From positions 1,984,001 to 2,048,000 of the forward strand of contig NZ_JBEPOK010000001.1 in NCBI RefSeq assembly GCF_040546765.1: a DNA stretch of 64,000 nt, read 5' to 3'. Within the stretch, counting starts at the first letter, position 1, and the number at the start of each line of letters is the position of its first letter. Both the position numbers and the translations under genes were made by a program. Shown in pieces: positions 1-8,401 of the stretch. Source of the stretch: Arthrobacter sp. OAP107. GTDB lineage: Bacteria; Actinomycetota; Actinomycetes; Actinomycetales; Micrococcaceae. Below the pieces are notes generated by a model that was not told where the DNA came from, did no database searches, and saw only the letters and a program-made list of their open reading frames with translations.

Positions 1-1
1 C

Positions 2-1066
2 GACATGGTGCTGGAGTCCAACCGCGATCTGGTCCTGCGCCGCCTGGTGGAATGCCTGGGCCGCGACCGGACCAAGCACCAGGTGGCCGAAGTTACCTCC
101 CTGGGTCTCGTGCAGATGACGCGCAAGCGCATGGGCACCGGCCTCCTGGAAGTCTTCGGCGAGCAGTGCGAAGCATGTGCCGGCCGGGGCGTCGTCACCC
201 ATGACGAGCCGGTGGAGCACCGCCGCGCCAACACCGTGGCCGCGGAGCACCATGTGCACCGTGCCGAGGTCCAGCCGCCTGCCCGGTCAGAGCGGAAGCG
301 ACGCCGGGGCAAGGGCGGACAGCCCATCTCCGAGATTTCTCCGGCCGCACCTGCTGCGCCGCACCACCCGGAACCGTCGGAAGCGGAACGCCACGCCAAG
401 GCTGAAGCGACCCGTGCCGCCCTCGCCAACATAGCGGCGGCGGCCCATGCCGCCCACCTGCATGAGGAAGCGGCGCACAGTGCTGCAGCGTCGGGTGAGG
501 CCACCCGGCCTGCCGCACCCGCGGCCGCCGCCCCGGAAAGCCCTGTGGTGCACCGCGCTCCGGAGACGGAGAGCGTCTCCGGACGGCCCGGCGCAGTGCT
601 CACCTTTGGCGGTGAAAAGGTGATTCTTCCGTTTGTCGATCACAGCGACGAGCCGGCCAAGGAAACGCCGGCCCTGACGCTGGACCGGCTGGAGGAAGCC
701 TTCGCGCACCTTGGTGCTCCGGTTGCCCCCGCCGAAGAGGAGGCTCCGGAGGAGGTTTCCGCCGCGGCGCAGCCCTCGACAGGACAGCCGGAAAGCCAGC
801 CCGCTGCAGGCCAGCCGGTGGAGAGCCCCGCTGCGCCGTCCCGCAGCCGCCGTCCGCGGCGTAACCGCAGTGCCAGCCGCGCCCAGGGTGCAGCCAACGA
901 GACATCGGTGGAACACCACGAGGTTTCGCCGGCTGCTGCTGCCGCCGGACACTCACACGAGGCCAAGGCACCGGACACGGGCAATGCGCAGGGGGCCAAG
1001 CCGGCTCCGCAGGCAGCCAGCGAACCGATCATTCTGGGCGTCGGGGTACCCGCCTCGGAACTGTAG
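2..1066 (+). CDS. Ribonuclease E/G family protein, C-terminal part
   Basis: The 3' end of a gene that starts before the window; 354 codons are visible in frame. The first 65 residues carry the end of the RNase E/G catalytic region (LESNRDLVLRRLVECLGRD, then TSLGLVQMTRKRMG), followed by a CEACAGRG segment that matches the CxxC Zn-link of RNase E/G enzymes. About 280 residues of Ala/Pro/Glu-rich, low-complexity sequence follow, with a basic patch (SRSRRPRRNRSASR) typical of the disordered RNA- or protein-binding tails of actinobacterial RNase E. The family is an endoribonuclease that processes rRNA and mRNA. Whether this is the sole RNase E/G copy cannot be judged here. Confidence 0.85.
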   Translation, partial: DMVLESNRDLVLRRLVECLGRDRTKHQVAEVTSLGLVQMTRKRMGTGLLEVFGEQCEACAGRGVVTHDEPVEHRRANTVAAEHHVHRAEVQPPARSERKRRRGKGGQPISEISPAAPAAPHHPEPSEAERHAKAEATRAALANIAAAAHAAHLHEEAAHSAAASGEATRPAAPAAAAPESPVVHRAPETESVSGRPGAVLTFGGEKVILPFVDHSDEPAKETPALTLDRLEEAFAHLGAPVAPAEEEAPEEVSAAAQPSTGQPESQPAAGQPVESPAAPSRSRRPRRNRSASRAQGAANETSVEHHEVSPAAAAAGHSHEAKAPDTGNAQGAKPAPQAASEPIILGVGVPASEL

Positions 1067-1114
1067 GACAACCAGGCCCGGGCTGACAGGCTCAGGGCTG
1101 AGCCCACGGGTTAA

Positions 1115-1148
1115 GGTCCGGCACCGCGGTTGCGGTGCCGGACCTTTC
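1115..1148 (+). terminator. Rho-independent terminator after the RNase E/G gene
   Basis: A perfect 13-bp GC-rich stem (1115-1127 with 1132-1144) with a GGTT loop is followed by a short T stretch. It lies 48 bp after the stop codon and before the thiamine-regulated unit. Confidence 0.85.
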
Positions 1149-1237
1149 TGGTTCCGCCCTGTCTGCCGCCGGCCAGCCTGTCGCAAACGTCGAATTCCGT
1201 GCCCGACGCCGCTCTACCCGCTAGGCTGGAGCACTGA

Positions 1238-1309
1238 CACGGGGTGCCGCGCACGGGCCGGCTGAGATCCAAACCCGTTGAACCTGTCCGGTTAGCACCG
1301 GCGAAGGGA
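1238..1309 (+). promoter_or_regulatory. TPP riboswitch (THI element)
   Basis: Conserved THI-box segments occur in order: GGGGTGCC (1241-1248), GGCTGAGAT (1260-1268), ACCCGTTGAACCTG (1273-1286), then GGTTAGCACCGGCGAAGGGA (1290-1309). A -10-like TAGGCT at 1222-1227 would start the transcript just before the aptamer. The aptamer's last bases (GAAGGG) are the only Shine-Dalgarno-like sequence for the downstream gene, so ligand binding should hide the ribosome-binding site directly. That mechanism is inferred from the position; the aptamer itself is recognised from its consensus. Confidence 0.95.
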
Positions 1310-2892
1310 TGTCTTCCTTGTCATCAGCATCACTCCTGCCCGCACCCGCCGCTGCCGCCGGTTCCCTCCTGGAAACCTCGTCGCCGGCCGTTCCGACCTC
1401 CCGCGACGTTCCCCGGGTCCTGGCCATCGCCGGCTCGGATCCGTCCGGCGGGGCTGGCATCCAGGCGGACCTGAAAAGCATCGCGGCCCACGGCGGCTAC
1501 GGGATGGCCGCAATAACCGCCCTCACCGCCCAGAACACCACCGGCGTGCGGGGCGTGCACGTTCCGCCCGCTTCCTTCCTGTCAGCGCAACTCGACGCCG
1601 TCAGCGACGACATCCACGTGGACGCCGTGAAGATCGGCATGCTGGGCGATGCGCAGGTGATTGCCGCAGTCCGCAGCTGGCTCGAAGAGGTGCGGCCCGG
1701 CGTTGTGGTCCTGGATCCGGTGATGGTGGCCACCAGCGGTGACCGCCTCCTGCAGGAGTCTGCGGAAGCAGCCCTCCGGAAGCTGCTGCCGCTGGCGCAC
1801 CTGATCACCCCCAACATTCCCGAGCTGGCCATGCTGCTCGGCGAGCCTGAAGCGGCCGACTGGACCGTCGCCCTTGGGCAGGGCAGGCGGCTTGCGGCCC
1901 AGACCGGTGCCACGGTCCTGGTCAAGGGCGGCCACCTGAACGGCTCCACCTGCCCGGATGCCCTCGTGAACACGGCCGGGCTGCTGTCGGCGGAGGTGGT
2001 GGAGGTTGCGGGCGAGCGGATCAGTACGCGGAACAGCCATGGCACCGGGTGTTCGCTCTCCTCGGCCATGGCCACGGCCCAGGCGCGACTGGGGGACTGG
2101 GAAGCGTCACTGCGGGCGGTCAAGCCCTGGCTGGCCGGGGCGCTCAGCACGTCCGGCCAGCTGGAAGTCGGCGCCGGCAACGGACCGATCAACCACTTCC
2201 ACCACCTGGCCCGGACTGGAATGACAGCCCAGCCCCAACGCGAGGGCGGGTTCGCCGAACTGTTGCGCGCCGAGACTGTTGGCGGCCTGGAAGCCATCTA
2301 CGGCCTCGGGTTCATCCGCGGGTTAGCCGACGGCACCCTGGTGGAGAAGGAATTCGCTTACTACCTCGCGCAGGATGCCATTTACCTCAACGGCTACTCC
2401 CGCGTTTTGGCCCGGGCCAGTGCGCTGGCGCCAACCGAGTCCGAGCAGTTGTTCTGGGCACGTTCCGCCCAACAATGCCTGGAAGTTGAATCGGAACTGC
2501 ACCGCAACTGGCTCAGCACGCGCACCGTTCAGTCGGAGCTGGGCCCGGTCACGAAGGCCTACGTCGATCATTTGGTGGCGGCCTCGGCCGGAGGCAGCTA
2601 CGCGGTGCTGGTGGCCGCGGTCCTGCCTTGCTTCTGGCTCTACGCCGAGGTAGGGGAGACCCTGCACGCCGAATATGTGGCTGCGGGCGCGCCGGCCGGG
2701 CACCCGTACGCCGAGTGGCTGCGGACGTACGCCGACGAGGAGTTCGCTGCCGCCACCCTGCGGGCGATCGAAATCGCGGACACCGCCGGCAGGGCGGCGT
2801 CCGCGGCGGAGCGCGAAGCGATGATCACCGCCTTCCGGCACTCCTGCCGGTACGAGGTGGAATTCTTCGACGCGCCGAGCCGTCACAGCTGA
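1309..2892 (+). CDS. thiD: Bifunctional HMP kinase/HMP-P kinase ThiD fused to TenA
   Basis: Thiamine biosynthesis and salvage, 527 aa. Residues about 40-300 are ThiD (ribokinase fold): AIAGSDPSGGAGIQADLK near the start and NSHGTGCSLSSAMA near the end, where GTGC is the anion-hole and catalytic segment. It phosphorylates hydroxymethylpyrimidine and its monophosphate. Residues about 310-525 are TenA (thiaminase-II fold), with the nucleophilic Cys in LPCFWLYAEVG. TenA hydrolyses aminopyrimidine breakdown products to HMP, which ThiD can then use. The ATG at 1309 overlaps the last riboswitch base and leaves no room for a ribosome-binding site. The in-frame TTG at 1318 sits about 9 nt after GAAGGG and is the better start on that criterion. 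Confidence 0.93.
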   Translation: MSSLSSASLLPAPAAAAGSLLETSSPAVPTSRDVPRVLAIAGSDPSGGAGIQADLKSIAAHGGYGMAAITALTAQNTTGVRGVHVPPASFLSAQLDAVSDDIHVDAVKIGMLGDAQVIAAVRSWLEEVRPGVVVLDPVMVATSGDRLLQESAEAALRKLLPLAHLITPNIPELAMLLGEPEAADWTVALGQGRRLAAQTGATVLVKGGHLNGSTCPDALVNTAGLLSAEVVEVAGERISTRNSHGTGCSLSSAMATAQARLGDWEASLRAVKPWLAGALSTSGQLEVGAGNGPINHFHHLARTGMTAQPQREGGFAELLRAETVGGLEAIYGLGFIRGLADGTLVEKEFAYYLAQDAIYLNGYSRVLARASALAPTESEQLFWARSAQQCLEVESELHRNWLSTRTVQSELGPVTKAYVDHLVAASAGGSYAVLVAAVLPCFWLYAEVGETLHAEYVAAGAPAGHPYAEWLRTYADEEFAAATLRAIEIADTAGRAASAAEREAMITAFRHSCRYEVEFFDAPSRHS

Positions 2893-3220
2893 GCGGAAGC
2901 GGCCGCGGCGCCCGGTAAGATAGTCGCGCACGGCATTGGATGTCCGGAGCAGCGCCCCTGTGGCGCCTATCACGGACAACCCGCCGGTGCCAGCCTCATT
3001 TGCGGCCGACGACAGAATTAGCGTATTCTAGATCTTCGGTGCTTACGCCAACACTTGGGTTATGACCCGGGATCGTCCAGTCGGACTTATTCCTGGGATA
3101 GCTCACGGGTTCCCCCCGGGCAATCCACGGCGTTGAGGCACAGCGAGAACCAGGCCAATTTCCGGACCCCGGTTCCGCACGCAAATTTAGTAATAAACGT
3201 CGAGAGAAGTGAGTTCCCAA
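2893..3220 (+). promoter_or_regulatory. Intergenic region with rplU promoter and probable leader
   Basis: No gene is seen in these 328 bases. A two-tier hairpin lies at 2941-2978 (TGTCCG/CGGACA enclosing GCGCC/GGCGC). A promoter-like pair follows: TTGCGG at 3000-3005 and TATTCT at 3024-3029, spaced 18 bp, predicting a transcript start near 3036. That gives rplU a leader of about 185 nt, long for a ribosomal protein gene. It contains GGGTTATGACCC (3057-3068) and GAACC/GGTTC (3147-3151 with 3171-3175) potential stems. Autoregulatory L21 leaders are known in other phyla; this one is only a candidate. Confidence 0.5.
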
Positions 3221-3529
3221 GTGGTGTACGCGATTGTCCGCGCAGGCGGCCGCCAAGAGAAGGTTTCCGTTGGAGACTTCGTTACCCTGAACCGCGTCGC
3301 CGGTGGAGCTGGCAGCACCATTGAGCTGCCCGCGCTGCTCCTGGTAGACGGTGACAAGGTCACCTCCGCAGCTGCGGACCTGGCCAAGGTAACTGTTACG
3401 GCTGAGATCCTCCAGGACCTCCGTGGTCCGAAGATCGTCATCCAGAAGTTCAAGAACAAGACCGGTTACAAGAAGCGCCAGGGTCACCGTCAGGAACTGA
3501 CCAAGGTCAAGATCACCGGCATCAAGTAA
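3221..3529 (+). CDS. rplU: 50S ribosomal protein L21
   Basis: Large-subunit protein L21, 102 aa, the usual length. The N-terminus reads VYAIVRAGGRQEKVSVGD and the C-terminus carries the basic GYKKRQGHRQELTKVKITGI typical of L21. The GTG at 3221 gives the normal N-terminus; an earlier in-frame GTG at 3209 would add four residues but abuts the GAGAAG ribosome-binding site. It is followed 59 bp later by rpmA and then obgE, the common rplU-rpmA-obgE order. Confidence 0.97.
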   Translation: MVYAIVRAGGRQEKVSVGDFVTLNRVAGGAGSTIELPALLLVDGDKVTSAAADLAKVTVTAEILQDLRGPKIVIQKFKNKTGYKKRQGHRQELTKVKITGIK

Positions 3530-3588
3530 CCTCTGGTTACTGAACAGGTTTCCAACAGTTTTTCCAGAATTAAAGGCAGGCATTCCAA

Positions 3589-3852
3589 ATGGCACACAAA
3601 AAAGGCGCGAGCTCCACTCGCAACGGTCGTGACTCCAACGCCCAGTACCTCGGCGTCAAGCGCTTCGGCGGCCAGGTAGTTTCCGCTGGCGAAATCATCG
3701 TCCGCCAGCGTGGCACCCACTTCCACCCCGGTGCGGGCGTTGGCCGTGGCGGCGACGACACCCTGTTCGCACTGCAGGCAGGTGCCGTCGAATTCGGCAC
3801 GCGCCGCGGCCGTCGGGTCGTCAACATCGTTGCTGCTGCAGCTGCAGAGTAA
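3589..3852 (+). CDS. rpmA: 50S ribosomal protein L27
   Basis: L27, 87 aa, full length. It starts MAHKKGASSTRNGRDSNAQ and contains GGQVVSAGEIIVRQRGT. The N-terminal tail reaches the peptidyl-transferase centre in bacterial ribosomes. The start directly exposes AHKKG, without the cleavable extension seen in Firmicutes. Cotranscribed with rplU and followed by its own terminator. Confidence 0.97.
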   Translation: MAHKKGASSTRNGRDSNAQYLGVKRFGGQVVSAGEIIVRQRGTHFHPGAGVGRGGDDTLFALQAGAVEFGTRRGRRVVNIVAAAAAE

Positions 3853-3869
3853 CAACAAGTTCTGAAGCG

Positions 3870-3906
3870 GTGGAGCGGGCCAGGATGGCTCGCTCCACTG
3901 TTCTTT
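3870..3906 (+). terminator. Terminator after rpmA
   Basis: A 12-bp stem (3870-3881 with 3887-3898, one G-U pair) is followed by TGTTCTTTT. It separates rplU-rpmA from obgE, so obgE probably depends on read-through or its own promoter. Confidence 0.75.
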
Positions 3907-3970
3907 TAACCGCATTACAATCGATTTGGACGTCCAGGACGGCCGGATTTAGCAACAGAGGAGATTCACC

Positions 3971-5560
3971 GTGGCGAGCTTTGTAGACCGGGTAGTACTG
4001 CACGTATCCGGCGGTACCGGCGGCCACGGCTGTGTCTCCGTCCACCGTGAGAAGTTCAAGCCGCTGGGCGGACCCGACGGCGGGAACGGCGGCGACGGCG
4101 GCGACGTCATCCTGCGCGTGGACTCGCAGACCACCACGCTGCTCGACTACCACCACGCTCCCCACCGGCACGCCACCAACGGCGGCCCCGGCATGGGTGA
4201 CTGGCGCGGCGGCAAGAACGGCGAAACCCTGGTCCTTCCCGTTCCGGACGGCACCGTCGTCAAGACCAAGGACGGCAAGGTCTTGGCCGACCTCGTGGGC
4301 GAAGGCACCGAATTCGTCGCAGCCTCCGGCGGGCAGGGCGGGCTTGGAAACGCCGCGCTATCCTCCCAGAAGCGCCGGGCGCCTGGCTTTGCGCTGCTCG
4401 GCATTGAGGGTGAGGCCAGCGACATTGTCCTGGAGCTCAAGTCGATCGCCGATATTGCCCTGGTGGGCTTCCCCTCCGCCGGCAAGTCCAGCCTGATCGC
4501 GGCGATGTCCGCGGCGCGGCCGAAGATCGCCGACTACCCCTTCACCACCCTCATCCCGAACCTTGGCGTGGTCCAGGCCGGGGACGTCCGCTTTACCATC
4601 GCCGACGTTCCGGGTCTTATCGAAGGCGCCAGCGAAGGCAAGGGCCTGGGCCACAACTTCCTGCGACACGTCGAGCGGTGCGCAGCTTTGGTGCACGTTT
4701 TGGACTGCGGTACGCTGGAATCTGACCGAGATCCGCTCTCCGACCTCGCAATTATCGAAGCAGAGCTCGAAAAGTATGCGGTGGACATGAGCTATGCCGG
4801 CTCGAACGGCGAAGTTGTTCCGCTCAACCACCGCCCCCGGCTCGTGGCACTTAACAAGGTCGACCTGCCCGACGGCAAGGACATGGCAGAGTTTGTCCGG
4901 CCGGAGCTGGAGTCCCGCGGCTACCGTGTCTTCGAAGTGTCAGCCACGAGCCATGAGGGCCTGCGCCAGTTGGGCTTCGCCATGGCAGAGATCGTCAAGG
5001 CCGCCCGCGACAGCGTGGAAGCCACGCCGCCGAAGGTACACGCACCGGTACTGCGGCCCCGCGCCGTCAACGAGACCGGTTTCCGGATCCGCCGCGAGGA
5101 GAAGAACCTGGAGCCGCTGTTCCGCGTGCTGGGTGAGAAGCCCGTGCGCTGGGTCAAGCAGACGGACTTCACCAACGAGGAAGCCATTGGCTACCTTGCC
5201 GACCGCTTGGCCAAGCTCGGAGTCGAAACCGAGCTGTTCAAGCAGGGCGCCAAGCCCGGCGACACCGTGGTGATCGGTGAGGACGACGGCGTGGTGTTCG
5301 ACTGGGAGCCGACCATGATGGCTGGCGCCGAGCTGCTGGCCTCGCCGCGCGGCACGGACGTCCGCTTTGCCGACATCGGCGACCGTCCCACCCGCAGCCA
5401 GAAGCGCGAGGAACAGATCGAGCGCCGCGAGGCGAAGGCAGCGGCACGGGCCGAGCTGGAAGCCGAGCGCAAAGCCGGCATCTGGACCGAGTCCGTCAGC
5501 GCTCGCCGGGCTGCCCAGCCTGTCAAGGAGAGCGGACTGAACACCGAACATGAGGAGTGA
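3971..5560 (+). CDS. obgE: GTPase Obg/CgtA
   Basis: Essential ribosome-assembly and stress GTPase, 529 aa. Residues 1-160 form the glycine-rich Obg domain (GGTGGHGCVSVHREKF, GGNGGDGGDV). The G domain follows: G1 GFPSAGKSS near residue 165, switch II DVPGLIEGA, NKVDLP (G4) and SATSHEG (G5). An OCT domain occupies about residues 350-430 (WVKQTDFTNEEAIGYLADRL), and there is a charged C-terminal extension rich in RREAKAAARAELEAERK. The GTG start is placed by GAGGAG 10 nt upstream. The 3' end overlaps the proposed proB start. Confidence 0.97.
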   Translation: MASFVDRVVLHVSGGTGGHGCVSVHREKFKPLGGPDGGNGGDGGDVILRVDSQTTTLLDYHHAPHRHATNGGPGMGDWRGGKNGETLVLPVPDGTVVKTKDGKVLADLVGEGTEFVAASGGQGGLGNAALSSQKRRAPGFALLGIEGEASDIVLELKSIADIALVGFPSAGKSSLIAAMSAARPKIADYPFTTLIPNLGVVQAGDVRFTIADVPGLIEGASEGKGLGHNFLRHVERCAALVHVLDCGTLESDRDPLSDLAIIEAELEKYAVDMSYAGSNGEVVPLNHRPRLVALNKVDLPDGKDMAEFVRPELESRGYRVFEVSATSHEGLRQLGFAMAEIVKAARDSVEATPPKVHAPVLRPRAVNETGFRIRREEKNLEPLFRVLGEKPVRWVKQTDFTNEEAIGYLADRLAKLGVETELFKQGAKPGDTVVIGEDDGVVFDWEPTMMAGAELLASPRGTDVRFADIGDRPTRSQKREEQIERREAKAAARAELEAERKAGIWTESVSARRAAQPVKESGLNTEHEE

Positions 5561-6722
5561 ACCCGCACACGTGACCGATTCTTCCGCAATTGTCATCGAG
5601 GAACCCAGAACCGACGACCGCAGCATGCTCGCCAGGGCACGCCGGATTGTGGTCAAAGTAGGATCGTCGTCCCTTACGAGCATCAAGGGCGGAATATCGG
5701 AGGAGGCACTCACCGAGCTTTCGGATGTGCTGGCCGCCAAGTGCAACGCGGGAACCGAGATCATTCTTGTTTCCTCGGGTGCCATCTCGGCCGGCCTGGC
5801 GCCGCTGGGCCTGGCCAAGCGTCCCCGCGACCTCGCCACGCAGCAGGCCGCGGCCAGCGTGGGGCAGGGCCTGCTGATGGCACGGTACACGCACGCCTTC
5901 GCCGCCCACGGTGTCACCGTCAGCCAGGTGCTCCTCACCGCAGATGACCTCATGCGGCGCAGCCACCACCAGAACGCATTCCGCGCCCTCAACCGGCTGC
6001 TGAACCTCGGCGTCGTACCCGTCGTCAACGAGAACGACACCGTCGCCACGCACAAGATCCGTTTCGGCGACAATGACCGACTGTCGGCCCTCGTGGCGCA
6101 CCTCGTGCGCGCCGATGCGCTGGTGCTGCTGTCCGACGTCGACTCCCTGTACGACGGCCCGCCCGCCCAGGGCGCCAAGCGGATTCCCCAGGTGGACGGT
6201 CCGGAGGACCTCGACGGCGTTTCCATCGGCAAGACCGGCAAAGCCGGCGTGGGTACCGGCGGAATGCAGACCAAGGTCGAGGCCGCCCTCATGGCCGCCG
6301 ATTCGGGCATCCCTGCGCTCGTCACCTCCACCGGGAACGCCGCCGCGGCGCTGGCCGGCGATGACGTTGGAACCTGGTTCACCGTCAACGGGGCACGCAA
6401 GTCCGTCCGGATGATGTGGCTCGCGCATTTGGCCCACGTGCAGGGCCGGCTGTTCCTTGACGCCGGCGCCGTCCGGGCCGTGCGGGACAACCACACCTCG
6501 CTGCTGCCCGCAGGCATCACCTCCGTTGAGGGCAGCTTCGAAAGCGGCGACGCCGTCGAAATGGTCTCGCCTGATGGCACCGTCGTGGCCCGCGGCCTGG
6601 TGAACTACTCTGCGGCCGAACTGCCGCAGATGCTCGGACGGTCCACCGTTGAGCTGGGGGAGGCCCTGGGCCGCGGATTCGACCGTGAAGTTGTTCACGT
6701 TGACGACCTGGTTCTGGTCTAG
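5550..6722 (+). CDS. proB: Glutamate 5-kinase
   Basis: First step of proline synthesis: ATP-dependent phosphorylation of glutamate. The amino-acid kinase fold begins at RIVVKVGSSSLTSIKGG, with LVSSGAISAGL, NENDTVA and FGDNDRLSALVA in the active-site region. Residues about 290-380 are a PUA domain (VEGSFESGDAVEMVSPDG). Two starts are possible: ATG 5550, which overlaps the obgE stop (390 aa), or GTG 5571, which has GAGGAG 13 nt upstream (383 aa). The overlap with obgE indicates cotranscription. proA follows 23 bp downstream. Confidence 0.95.
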   Translation: MRSEPAHVTDSSAIVIEEPRTDDRSMLARARRIVVKVGSSSLTSIKGGISEEALTELSDVLAAKCNAGTEIILVSSGAISAGLAPLGLAKRPRDLATQQAAASVGQGLLMARYTHAFAAHGVTVSQVLLTADDLMRRSHHQNAFRALNRLLNLGVVPVVNENDTVATHKIRFGDNDRLSALVAHLVRADALVLLSDVDSLYDGPPAQGAKRIPQVDGPEDLDGVSIGKTGKAGVGTGGMQTKVEAALMAADSGIPALVTSTGNAAAALAGDDVGTWFTVNGARKSVRMMWLAHLAHVQGRLFLDAGAVRAVRDNHTSLLPAGITSVEGSFESGDAVEMVSPDGTVVARGLVNYSAAELPQMLGRSTVELGEALGRGFDREVVHVDDLVLV

Positions 6723-6745
6723 GCGCCGGACTCGCCTAGACTTGA

Positions 6746-8098
6746 ATGATGACTGAGGCACTGATGAACCAAGCAGCTGAGACATCCAACGACGCTACGA
6801 CGGTCCCCACCCTGCCGGCAGACAGCCAGCCCACACCGGCTGACGTCGAGGCGGCCGTCTATGCGATCGCCGACCGTTCCCGCCAGGCCGCCCGCAGCAT
6901 GGGCCGCGCCAACCGGGCCTGGAAGGACAAGGGACTGCGCGCCATCGGCAGCGCCCTGCTCGCGAACAAGCAGCAGATCCTCGCGGCGAACGCCAAGGAC
7001 GTGGAAGCGGGCCGCGCCAACGGCACGTCCGCCGCGCTCCTGGACCGGCTGACCCTCAACGACACCCGCATTGCCGCCCTCGCCGCCGCCCTGGAGAACC
7101 TGGCCGGCCTGCCCGATCCCGTGGGCAATGTGGTGCGCGGACAAACCCTGCCCAACGGCCTGCGCCTGCGCCAGGTCAACGTCCCCATGGGCGTCGTGGC
7201 AGCCATTTACGAGGCGCGTCCCAACGTCACGGTGGACATCGCCGGCCTGGCGCTCAAGAGCGGCAACGCCGTGATCCTCCGCGGCGGTTCGGCCGCGGCC
7301 TTCACCAACGAGGCCCTCATCCGCGTGCTGCGCGACTCCCTGGAGTCCGTGGGCCTGCCGGCCGATGCCGTGCAGTCCGTGGACCAGTACGGCCGCGAGG
7401 GCGCCAACGTGCTCATGCGTGCCCGCGGACGCGTCGACGTGCTGATTCCCCGCGGCGGCCGTGAACTGATCCAGACCATCGTCAACAACTCCTCCGTGCC
7501 GGTCATCGAGACCGGCGAGGGCAATGTCCACATCTTCATCGATGAGTCGGCCAGCGAAGACATGGCCGTGGAGATCCTGCTCAACGCCAAGACCCAGCGG
7601 CCCAGTGTCTGCAACACGGTGGAGACGCTGCTCGTGCACTCCGGCTCCACGGTTCTGCCCGCGGTCGCCGCGGCCCTGAGCAAGGCGGGCGTCCGGCTGC
7701 ATGCCGATGACCGTGTGCGGGCCGCGCTCCCCGCCTCGGTGCAGGCCCTTCCGGCAACAGACGAGGACTGGGCCACCGAGTACATGGACCTGGACTTGGC
7801 CGTGGCCATGGTGGACAGCCTGGACGACGCCGTGAAGCACATCCGGACGTGGTCGACGGGACACACGGAGGCTATCCTGACGAATGACCTTCGGAACGCC
7901 GAGCGCTTCATCGCCGAAATCGATTCCGCTGCCGTCATCGTGAACGCGTCCACGCGGTTTACCGACGGCGGGGAGCTGGGCCTGGGGGCCGAGGTCGGGA
8001 TCTCCACGCAGAAGCTTCACGCCCGCGGCCCGATGGGCCTGACCGAGCTGACAACCACCAAGTGGATTGTCCAGGGCGAGGGCCAAGTCCGCTCCTGA
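6746..8098 (+). CDS. proA: Glutamate-5-semialdehyde dehydrogenase (gamma-glutamyl phosphate reductase)
   Basis: Second step of proline synthesis: NADPH-dependent reduction of gamma-glutamyl phosphate. 450 aa in the aldehyde dehydrogenase superfamily. The catalytic Cys lies in QRPSVCNTVETLLV, and GVVAAIYEARPNVTVD and the C-terminal RGPMGLTELTTTKW are ProA signatures. A -10-like TAGACT (6737-6742) is only 3 nt before the ATGATG start and there is no ribosome-binding site, so the gene may also be transcribed as a leaderless mRNA in addition to proB read-through. Confidence 0.96.
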   Translation: MMTEALMNQAAETSNDATTVPTLPADSQPTPADVEAAVYAIADRSRQAARSMGRANRAWKDKGLRAIGSALLANKQQILAANAKDVEAGRANGTSAALLDRLTLNDTRIAALAAALENLAGLPDPVGNVVRGQTLPNGLRLRQVNVPMGVVAAIYEARPNVTVDIAGLALKSGNAVILRGGSAAAFTNEALIRVLRDSLESVGLPADAVQSVDQYGREGANVLMRARGRVDVLIPRGGRELIQTIVNNSSVPVIETGEGNVHIFIDESASEDMAVEILLNAKTQRPSVCNTVETLLVHSGSTVLPAVAAALSKAGVRLHADDRVRAALPASVQALPATDEDWATEYMDLDLAVAMVDSLDDAVKHIRTWSTGHTEAILTNDLRNAERFIAEIDSAAVIVNASTRFTDGGELGLGAEVGISTQKLHARGPMGLTELTTTKWIVQGEGQVRS

Positions 8099-8176
8099 CA
8101 TAGCGGTAACATAGTAAAGAAGTCCAGACTGGCGGGAGTTTCCGCCGTCGTCATCCTTTTATTCCTAGGGGAGAAA

Positions 8177-8401
8177 ATGCTGCTCCAGCAGATTGCCGCG
8201 TCAGTTGCCGAACACGAAGAAAGGGCGCCCTTGTGGGCCGAGCCGTGGGTCTTCGGCGTCTCGATGTTCGCCCTCTTCGTGGTGCTGATGTTCGTCACCC
8301 TCTCCTACACCAACCTCGGCAACCGCCACAGCGCGGTTGACGAGCACGCTGACCCGCACCGCCAGCACCCCAACAAGCACGACCACGGCCAGGGCCACTA
8401 A
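8177..8401 (+). CDS. Small single-span membrane protein, unknown function
   Basis: 74 aa. A hydrophobic segment (VFGVSMFALFVVLMFVTLSY, residues about 29-48) is followed by a His/Asp-rich tail ending HPNKHDHGQGH, which could bind metal. The ribosome-binding site AGGGGAGAAA sits just ahead of the ATG. Its last 65 bases overlap the start of nadD in another frame. I do not recognise the family. Confidence 0.75.
   Translation: MLLQQIAASVAEHEERAPLWAEPWVFGVSMFALFVVLMFVTLSYTNLGNRHSAVDEHADPHRQHPNKHDHGQGH

Noticed and set aside
195..1107. Several long antisense reading frames over the RNase E/G tail
   Set aside because: The sense frame continues a known protein. The antisense frames are by-products of high GC and low-complexity coding, with no ribosome-binding sites or recognisable domains.
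4940..6785. Very long minus-strand frames (up to 546 codons) over obgE and proB
   Set aside because: They lie opposite two unmistakable genes and have Ser/Arg-rich shadow composition.
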